The notes under the pieces are model-generated. The model was not told the origin of the DNA, did no database searches, and saw only the letters and a program-made list of their open reading frames with translations. From positions 5,857,751-5,921,750 of the forward strand of contig CAJVGC010000508.1 of assembly GCA_910822075.1 (NCBI GenBank): a stretch of DNA of 64,000 bases. Direction: 5' to 3'. The position numbers and the translations under genes were made by a program. Below are positions 56,354 through 64,000 of the stretch, piece by piece (positions within the stretch are counted from its first letter, which is position 1; every line of letters begins with the position of its first letter). This stretch comes from Senecio squalidus (taxonomy: Eukaryota; Streptophyta; Magnoliopsida; Asterales; Asteraceae).

Positions 56354-57695
56354 ATGTGGCGATACCGGATTAAATCGACTATCAACAATAATAACGATAA
56401 CAATAACGACAACGATAACGATATCTACGAAGCCAGACCAAAAACACCTAGATCACCTTCTAACCCGGATTTCAATCATCAATCCTTAAAGGATATACAA
56501 ACTTTATTCCCTCATGAAGATAATAATGTTTCACATTCGAACAACAACGAAAAGGAAACTTCTTCGCCACAAAATTGCTCCTCCACCACCCCAACTTCCG
56601 ATATTAAACGACCCTCCATATTCCACCGGGTACACCTTGCTAACCGATTTAGCCGTGTTTTCACGGCACGACCCAAACCCGACCCAGATGAAAATTCATC
56701 TGAATTAGACAAAGGCGCGGTGGCCGGGGAATATGTGAAATCAGAACCAAGGACGGAGCCAGGTATAGCCGATTAATCGACCCATTCATTTTTATTGGCA
56801 ATTTAAATAAAATTATACATTATGCGTACGTTAATTTTTTTATATATATTAATATAGTTATATCTCTCGCTTCGTCCCTACATGGCTTTAGACGAGGGAC
56901 GTAACAAGATATAGCTAAATAACTCTATCCATTATTGTTTTTTAAATATACTTTGTGCATTATAAACATGTTGATGGCTTCGTCCCTATGTAAAACCGAG
57001 GAAATGTAGAAATATGTGAACCTAGGGACGGAGCCAGATAGTCGATTAGGGCTTAAAAATATATTGTACCTTTTATGTAACTATATATTATGTGTACATT
57101 GATTTTATTTAATTTTAGTATAGTTACATATTATGAACCGGGTAGTGTGAAACCTGAACACTCGGAAAAAGTTGAGAAATCCTTGAAACCCTATCCGCGG
57201 ATCTCAATCCCTGGAGCGGAAAAAAGAGTAGTGATATACATAACAAGCCTACGTGCAGTACGAAGAACATTTGACGCGTGTCAAACCGTGCGATCAATCT
57301 TACAAGGCTTCCGAGTCCCTGTGGACGAACGAGATTTATTAATGGACGCCTCATTCTTCGACGAGATACGAAAAATCATGGCTCAAATGGGACAAGGAAA
57401 AAGTGATGACAAAAGAGTAGTGTTGCCTAAAGTTTTCATTGGTGGTCGATATATCGGCGGGGCGGATGAGGTAGTCGAGTTGCACGAAATCGGCAAGTTA
57501 AAGAAATTGTTATCGGGTTTGCCCGAGGTGACTCCGGGTGTTTGTGAAATTTGTGGAGGGTTTAGATTTGTTTTGTGTGAAGAGTGTAATGGGAGTCATA
57601 AGTGTCATATTGATGATGAAAATGGAGGGTTTAGGACTTGTAGCGACTGTAATGAAAACGGTCTCATAAGATGCCCTTCTTGTTTAAACACTTAA
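56354..57695 (+). CDS. Glutaredoxin-like protein with C-terminal CxxC zinc motifs
   Basis: Exons 56354-56762 and 57124-57695 give 981 nt, 326 aa, in phase (donor CCAG|GTATAG, acceptor TATAG|TTACAT). The start MWRYRIKS is typical of the At5g39865-type family. After a Ser/Asn-rich N-terminus, the GRX-like domain reads KRVVIYITSLRAVRRTFDAC, GFRVPVDERDLLMD, VVLPKVFIGGRYIGGADEV. The active-site CPYC of classical glutaredoxins is absent (SLRA instead), so dithiol oxidoreductase activity is doubtful. Four CxxC pairs at the end (CEICGG, CEECNG, CSDCNENG, CPSC) probably bind zinc. I recall the Arabidopsis relatives as intronless, and the intron here looks transposon-derived. The exact splice pair is my inference. 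Confidence 0.85.
56763..57123 (+). mobile_element. Transposon-like intron of the glutaredoxin-like gene
   Basis: The word GGGACGGAGCC recurs: GGACGGAGCCAG at 56751-56762 (in the coding exon end) and GGGACGGAGCCAG near 57024-57036. Its inverse TTCGTCCCT occurs near 56871 and 56977. The sequences after the two direct copies (GTATAGCCGATTAATC / ATAGTCGATTAGGG, then both running to ATATAGTTA/TATAGTTAC) are similar over about 100 bp. This fold-back, duplicated structure suggests an inserted non-autonomous element now spliced out. Confidence 0.5.
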
Positions 57696-57755
57696 ATTAA
57701 TAATATCTTTTTTCTTATTATAATTTTAATTCAGATTACTTCTATTAACACTTTG

Positions 57756-57823
57756 AGGTTTCATTATGTTCTTGCGAATTCCACAATCAAGGTTTCATTA
57801 TGTTCTTGCGAATTCCACAATCA
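57756..57823. repeat. Perfect tandem duplication, 2 x 34 bp
   Basis: Unit AGGTTTCATTATGTTCTTGC plus 14 further bases, in the 3' flank of the glutaredoxin-like gene. Confidence 0.93.
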
Positions 57824-58193
57824 ACAAGATAAACATTTGAATAAACCGTAAATTTGGTATAAGTACAAAATTTTTTCTTATTATAATTTTGTTTTCTTCT
57901 ATTTTTGTATACAAAAATTTATGTGTCAAGTGCAAAAGATGAAAATAAACAGTGACGGATTTAGAAATTTTGCTAATTGATTGAAAAAAAAAACCCCTAC
58001 AAAGGTCAATAAGAAAATCAGATATAAATTAAATTGCATCCTCCCATAGTCACAATATAAGTTAAGGTATATTTAAAATATACTTAGATGGAAAAAAAAA
58101 ATCGAAAAGAACGAACTTAGATCAAAATCTAAGCTTTTTACTAAATAAAATTAATACAAGTAGAAGCTAAATGCTAATTTATTCTATACATCG

Positions 58194-58428
58194 GTATTTG
58201 TTTGATCTTATATAAAGATTTATGAGCTTATTGAGTTTTTACTTATGTTTTATAAGCTCGGATTTCATTGCTTATGTAAGAGCTTATGAGCTTATTATTA
58301 TTTATTACTCCGTATAACTTAATAAACATTAATAAACTCATAATGTCTTACATAAGTCATAAAATCCAGATTTATAAAACAAAACCTGAAACTCAATAAG
58401 CCATTGTATAAACTCAAACAAACACCCC
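58194..58428. mobile_element. Foldback MITE, about 235 bp
   Basis: The left arm (GTATTTGTTTGATCTTATA..., GAGCTTATTGAGTTTTTACT) pairs with the right arm (...AAACTCAATAAGCC, AACTCAAACAAACACC). The loop is near 58310. It shares the TTTGTTT / AAACAAA end style with the MITE at 8.7 kb and is probably of the same superfamily. Confidence 0.65.
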
Positions 58429-59368
58429 CATATTCATCAACCTCTTAGATACATCGTAGAGATCTTTAGATCTAGTGACCACAAATTATTCTCCATAAAT
58501 TTAATATCCTAACGTTTTATAAGAAATGTTCTATATACATTCTTCATATTTCAAGAAAATAACTTAGGAGCTTCATGATCCTCTTATGAAATCTCTTGAA
58601 CCTTCTTGACTCGGGAAAAATATTTTGTAATATCAACTTAACCTACATAAACGACATAGTGTACTTATAGGTCGTGGCAATTGCAGTTTCTTATTTTACA
58701 TGTAAAAAAGGAAAAAAATGTGGTGTCTCCTTTCTATAGGATTATACCGACACTTGTTATCAAAACTTTAATATGAAATATTAATAAAGATATATTTTTT
58801 TTTGTTATGTTTCCGTCTGTTTATTCCAAAATTGGTTTGTCAAAACGACAACAAACTTTTTTTGTTGTATCCAAAGTACATTTTTAAGTAATTTAAGCCA
58901 ATTTTGTTTGCATTTTTCACAACTAAATTTGCATTTACCAAACATAAAATAAAAAGCAGTAGCATGTTGGGCTTTCTAGTAAGCTCATTAAGTTACTCTA
59001 TAGCCTGTTTAATCACCTTAAGCCAATTTAGTGAATTTTTTTTTTTTTTTTTTTTTTTTGTAATTTGTTATGAAAAAAGCTTCAAAATTCAAATTTAAAA
59101 AAAATATGTCACGAATTGATGAAGGCCCTAAACAGTACTAATTATTGGGTTAGAAGTGGATTAGGTGAGAATGTGAGATATACCAAAGTCCATAAGATCC
59201 AAAAGGGACACTATGCTTGCATATATGAGAAAAACATTGGGCCCAATTGCAATTTGCCTACCAAATCTATTTTATATTAGTACTTTTTTTTTTCTATTTC
59301 TTTAAAGATCTAGCTAATAATTGTGATTTGTAAAATTTACTTATATTAACTGGACTAATTATAAGAGA

Positions 59369-59843
59369 ACTAGTATAGTACCCGCGTGTTGTAGCGGAAA
59401 CATATAAATAGTTTTCGGCAATATTTTCGATTACATTTTATATAGCAATAAGTCAATAACAATAGTATTGACGAAGATTTTTAGCTATGATAAATTTAAG
59501 CAGAATTAATGTAAAAATGGTGTGTGTGTGTGTATGTGTATGTGTGTGTGTTATAAAGATGAATTAATGGAGTAACATACATGTGTTAATGTTCAAGAAA
59601 TTCACATTTGAACGAAAATATTTATAATTTGATATTTTAATTTTTTGCAAGAAAAGTTTGTTATTTTTAATTTACATAAATATATTTGGATTAAAAAGGA
59701 AATAATACATCAAAAAGAAACTTGCATTTATGTATCTATAAATTGTAAAATTTAAATATTTTTAGTATTAGTATAAGAGGTAATATAGTAATTTTACTAC
59801 TTAGAATTCAACAATAGTCCGAATACTTTATAGATAGTATAGA
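59369..59843 (-). mobile_element. Complete non-autonomous Helitron, 475 bp
   Basis: On the minus strand it starts TCTATACTATCTATAAAG (ending at 59843) and ends with a GC hairpin (CCGCTACAACACGCGG), then GTACTATACTAGT with CTAGT at 59373-59369. It lies between A (complement of T 59844) and T (complement of A 59368), as Helitrons require. It has no coding capacity; a TG microsatellite (59519-59551) is inside. Confidence 0.9.
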
Positions 59844-62640
59844 TTCTGAATTTCTGATAGCCAAATAAATAAATGGATGATGAGGAAAGTAGTATTATGG
59901 GAGGTCAACCCTAGATTTACTAACCACCCATAGACCATTAAATCATGTAAAATTCAGCTCTTTATGATTTTAGATATGAACCGTAACGAGTGACCTAGAG
60001 GAGTCGAAGTCGAGTGAGTTGAACTTTGTACCTCCTTTGAAGAGTAGAAGACGCTCGACCATCTTATCAAAACCAAAATGCTCATGAATCTAAAGTCGTG
60101 TATGTGAACTGATCCACTAATCAATATGTTGTGAGTTCAAATTTTGTAAAGGATAAATACGTGAATAATTGTGTGGGTTTTTTAAGTCTTTCTAAAAAAA
60201 TATAAATAAATAAATAAATACTCATGATAAATAATAAATAGACATTAGAATATTGGATTAATTTGTGTTGTAAAAAAGATGAGGTTGGTCTATCAAGGTT
60301 TGCTTAAAGGAGAGTGTAATGGACTAATGGTGATGATGATCCATGAATGATATAAGATGGCCACTCAACATCTCTAAGCTGGGGGATCTTAGATCACAAG
60401 ACTACTTTTTGGTAACCAATGCATTTCTAACATCTTACCATATGAACTACCCCCACCCTTCCTATATACAAACTTCTAAACTTGTGTCTAACTTTTAAAT
60501 TTATACATGCCAAAGCTTTTTGTTTATATTTTTCCCGTTTCAAAAAATAAAATAATCAATCAATAACCCCCACATATTGGGACTAGTCTTATCTCCCAAG
60601 CATTATCACAACCAAATTTCATCAAAGAGACCCCCCACACCTAAACACATAACATACTCACACACACAAGATCCAATCATATATCACAAAACAAAAGCAA
60701 GTGCTTTTGGTTGTAAGTTTCAATCATAAATCATGACTTGCTTATCACAATTCTCTTCTATGTTTTCTCTAAAGTTTAATCCAAATAAATAAGTTATATA
60801 TTATGGGGAAAAAAAAATTAAAATATAAATCCAAAATTACTATCGTAGTTTTTATTATATGCATCGAACTTTTGTTTCATGGTAATTGCTTGTATTTGAC
60901 TTTCAATAACTCGAAAATCGATGATGTGGCACCCTTATGGTAGATGCAGTAGCAAGTTATACATTTGTCACACACGCAAAAATATGTTGTTTTCTTGATG
61001 AAGAAATTGTGCAATACATACAATAGCAACAAACTGAAATCTCGATACATATAACACAAAAATTTTAAAGTATGATACATACATCAGTAATTATAATCGA
61101 TTACAATTTGAAATAGTTTTACGTGTATTATTTAGCTAGTAATATCAATATTGGTATCTCCATGAACATGGAATGCGAAGAAGGGTATGCTTCCTAACAT
61201 AAGACATAACAAAAATGGTAGAACCACTTGGATCAAAAAAATATTGTAACACAAAGTAGAATCTATCCTAGAAGAAACTAGCTATAAACAATCAAAAGAA
61301 TAGGTGCATAAGTTAAATATTATTGAGGACTTGTTTTAAATGCACATAGTGTCATATTAAATGTATATTTATTACAATATTGAAATATAGATATAGTGAA
61401 CTTTATGCAATCACCACAAAAGTGTTGATTGATAGTAACTCAAACCTAAACACGATGTAATGTATGATATGGTGATGCTTGTAGCATAAAATCTTTTGCA
61501 AAGGATGTTGATTTGTGTGTTATTTTCCCGCTCTATTTCTTTATATAATCCAAACAGTACTCTTTTCACTTTATCGGCCTCTAACATATACTTTATTGAT
61601 TAGGTAACTAATTATACTACTTATAATTGAGTTTTTGAGAAATTTTTCCGTTTTAATCCAAACACTAATGGACAAACATTCGTATTTAATCACAAAAATG
61701 TTCACCAACGTCTAAATCTAAATTTGCTTCCTTTATTTTGATTTTTTCTTGATTCGATTATTGAAAGCGTTATTAGCATTAATTATCCGACACTTTTGTG
61801 AAGGAATAATAAATATTGTTTTACATTATCTATGCCCTGCAATAATATTCTATTTTTACCTAATATAAGTACTAAATCACCATCTACTTTAAAAAAAAAA
61901 AAAAGTAGTTTCAAAGTAATTCCGAATTGATTGTACAAATGTTTTTTTTAATAAACTTTGAAAAATCCCACTTGACCTTATATAAATCTTATTTGAACAC
62001 AATTAATTAATTTAACAAATGAAAGAAATAGTAAAATAAAACCAATCTTTTTAATATTAAAACTTGTAGTGCTAATGCCGGCGGCAATTTGCATTATTCT
62101 TGACTTATTCAAGTAAACATTTAGCTAATTTTGGCTAACAAGTTTATCGTACATTTGGTGGACGATTTCGTGTTTGTTATAGGTTACCTTTAAAGACCTA
62201 CCCGTACATGGTCCATGTCGGTTTATATTTTAATTCTTTTGAGTCAACTCTTCTTATGTTGGGTTTTACAAGTTATATAAAAGATCTGTGTTTGAACTAG
62301 AAGGACATTTTATTTGCCTGTGCTTCGCTGTAAAGATAATTATTAAAAACAAAACTGAATGGAAATGTTTTAATGGAACATAATGTAATAATCAAATTCT
62401 AATTAATTAAATTCGAGGGGTTAAAATACAAATAATTAATGTCAAGAGTTTAAAACAAAATTATTGATTTATATATGTAATAACATAACGGAAATATGAT
62501 AGCGGGATGGGGCACTATAAATGTAATAACTTTTCAAAAACGTTATTGATATAAATGTAATAACATAACAAAAATATGATAATGTATAAATATTTGAATC
62601 TTTTATGAAACCAAATTATTGAACAAGTTGTTTAATTGTT
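59844..62640. other. Intergenic AT-rich stretch, no gene seen
   Basis: Only short frames with no recognisable homology. A possible decayed Helitron end near 62296-62331 was not accepted. Confidence 0.6.
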
Positions 62641-62802
62641 TAGCATTTTAGCTATGAGAGCGCTCGCAACCATAACACCGAAAAACCCGTTGTTATGATC
62701 ACGTCAGCATAACACAACTCATAACATAACATCAGATTTACCCCCAGCACTCAAAATTCTGGAACCCACCATTTTTTTTATTTTTCATTTTTTTCTTTTT
62801 AC

Positions 62803-64000
62803 TCATATTATTTTTAATTCATTAAATAATAAAAATAACTCATTTTTAAAAACAAAATACATTAATAAAGTTAAAAAGATTACATTTAAATAAAAACCGT
62901 AATTAAAACATACATAATTAAAATAGATAAATATAATCAACGTGTGTAACGAATCAAGTCTCGCAATGTGTTCAACGAGATCGCTTCGAAGACAATGATG
63001 TGTATCACGATCTCGTATCTCTTTCATAACTCGAATTTGATGTTGACACCTTTCCTGGGAAGTTCGTTGTTCTCTTGGTATTCGAGTATAGTATTCCTCG
63101 CAGTTGCTGATATTAGTTGCATTGTCTTCGATAATCATATTATGCAATATGATGCAAGTATACATGACTCTCTTTAACTTGTTTACCTAGTAGTATCTTG
63201 CGGCTGTTTTTAAAACCTAAAATCGCCCTTGTAGCACGCCAAATGCTCTTTCAACACCTTTTCTTGCAGCTTCTTGTAATCTTTTGAACTTTTTTCGTTT
63301 TTCGTCTGGTGGATGAGAAAATGATTTGACAAAAGTCGCCCACCCAAGTTAGATTCCGTCTGCGAGGTAATAGCCTTTTTTCACACGTAGTGTTGTTTAC
63401 CACGAAATTAGAAGGTGGAGCGGTGTCGTGGAGGAGTTCCTTAAATAGAGGCGAGACATTCAAAACATTGATGTCGTTGTTAGAGCCCGCGACACCAAAA
63501 TAAGAATGTCAAATCCACAAATCATATGAGGCAACCGCTTCAAGCATGACAGTTGGGTATCCATGATCACCTCGTGTGTATTGGCCCTTCCATGCGTTTG
63601 GACAGTTATCCAATGCCCAATGCATACAATCAATACTCCCAAGCATCCCATGGAACCCATGTATTTCTTCATGTTTTGCATAAATACGTTGAATATCGTC
63701 TTGTGTTGGCTTTCTTAAGTAAACGCTTTTATATAAATCGATAACATATTTACAAAAGTTATCTAAAGCCCCGTTTGATGCAGATTCCGTCATGTGTAGA
63801 TATTCATCAAATGCATCGGAAGTGATTCTGTATGCTAAAAGACGCATGGCGGATGAACATTTTTGTATAACGGTAAAAATTTGTTTGCCCGTAGCATCTA
63901 ATCGGGTTGTAAAATAGTTAAAATGACTAGGAATAGGTACTTGAGAATAGTTAAGATTACCGTCAACTATTCGAAGAAATAGCGGCTTTCTCATCCGGTA
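62803..64000 (-). pseudogene. Second Harbinger transposase, decayed and cut by the window edge
   Basis: On the minus strand the transposase is recognisable in pieces: QKCSSAMRLLAYRITSDAFD, MLGSIDCMHWALDNCPNAW, then a TGA in place of a Trp codon (about 63508: DLWI*HSYFGVAG), NNDINVLNVSPLF, a frameshift near 63385, and the C-terminal block CIILHNMIIEDNATN (from about 63165). It is homologous to the intact transposase at 52.5 kb but clearly diverged. The N-terminus and right end of the element lie beyond the window. The left end is possibly near 62650 (GAGAGCGCTCGCAACCATAA), not confirmed. Confidence 0.85.

Larger units (their letters stand above)
57696..59368. other. Intergenic, repeats only
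   Basis: Contains a 34-bp tandem duplication (57756-57823), a MITE (58194-58428) and a T tract of 23 bases (59039-59061 region). No gene seen. Confidence 0.6.

Noticed and set aside
60877..61080. 67-aa frame with Cys-rich segment
   Set aside because: AT-rich noncoding context, no domain.
62290..62335. Possible Helitron 3' end on the minus strand (CTAGT at 62300-62296 with GC-rich stem nearby)
   Set aside because: The hairpin pairs poorly and no matching 5' end was found downstream; too decayed to call.

Overview
The window is nuclear DNA of a flowering plant, most likely a eudicot. It is AT-rich, its genes have introns with plant-type splice sites, and it carries plant-specific families (wall-associated kinase, RFL-type PPR protein, FQR1-like quinone reductase, chloroplast CCS1). 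It also holds a dense set of plant transposons: Athila, solo copia-type LTRs, CACTA, Helitron, PIF/Harbinger and foldback MITEs. I suspect the Asterales, but the sequence alone does not prove this. I see no bacterial, organellar or viral replicon and no CRISPR array.

Layout. 1-4.4 kb: the 3' part of one exon of an unidentified gene, then repeats including a solo LTR. 4.4-9.5 kb (minus): a wall-associated kinase gene whose five exons join in frame, except that a 387-bp solo LTR with a perfect 5-bp target duplication sits inside an EGF-coding exon. 10.0-14.9 kb: a complete CACTA element with a 3-bp target duplication; nested in it is a Helitron that carries remnants of a replication protein A-like (OB-fold) gene and a 71-bp minisatellite. 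15.9-16.2 kb (plus): a frameshifted copy of the kinase's extracellular exon. 16.9-30.65 kb (minus): a 13.8-kb Athila-type Ty3/gypsy retrotransposon with nearly identical 1.4-kb LTRs and a 5-bp target duplication. Its reverse transcriptase/RNase H region is duplicated, and an inverted copy of its own 3' region separates the two copies.

31.7-38.2 kb (minus): a complete 12-exon MIC60 (mitofilin) gene, reconstructed to 652 aa, with one GC-AG intron. 42.0-42.9 kb (plus): an FQR1-like quinone reductase gene of two exons. 43.4-43.7 kb (minus): the last three exons of a Tim17/22/23-family gene without its 5' part. 44.6-47.6 kb (plus): a complete eight-exon CCS1 gene for chloroplast cytochrome c assembly. 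48.1-48.6 kb (minus): a decayed RBR-type E3 ligase fragment. 49.2-51.1 kb (minus): an intronless RFL-type PPR gene. 51.7 kb (minus): a tRNA-Arg(CCT). 52.2-54.1 kb: a complete PIF/Harbinger element with an uninterrupted transposase. 56.4-57.7 kb (plus): a glutaredoxin-like gene whose single intron looks transposon-derived. 57.7-64 kb: mostly noncoding, with a MITE, a complete 475-bp non-autonomous Helitron, and at the right edge a decayed second Harbinger transposase.

The host genes do not form a pathway. Several act in organelles: MIC60 in the mitochondrial inner membrane, CCS1 in the thylakoid membrane, and the PPR protein probably in mitochondria. The main interest of the window is how the transposons have reshaped it: a kinase exon broken by an LTR, a new intron in a redox gene, a nested CACTA/Helitron, and a retrotransposon rearranged by what looks like template switching.
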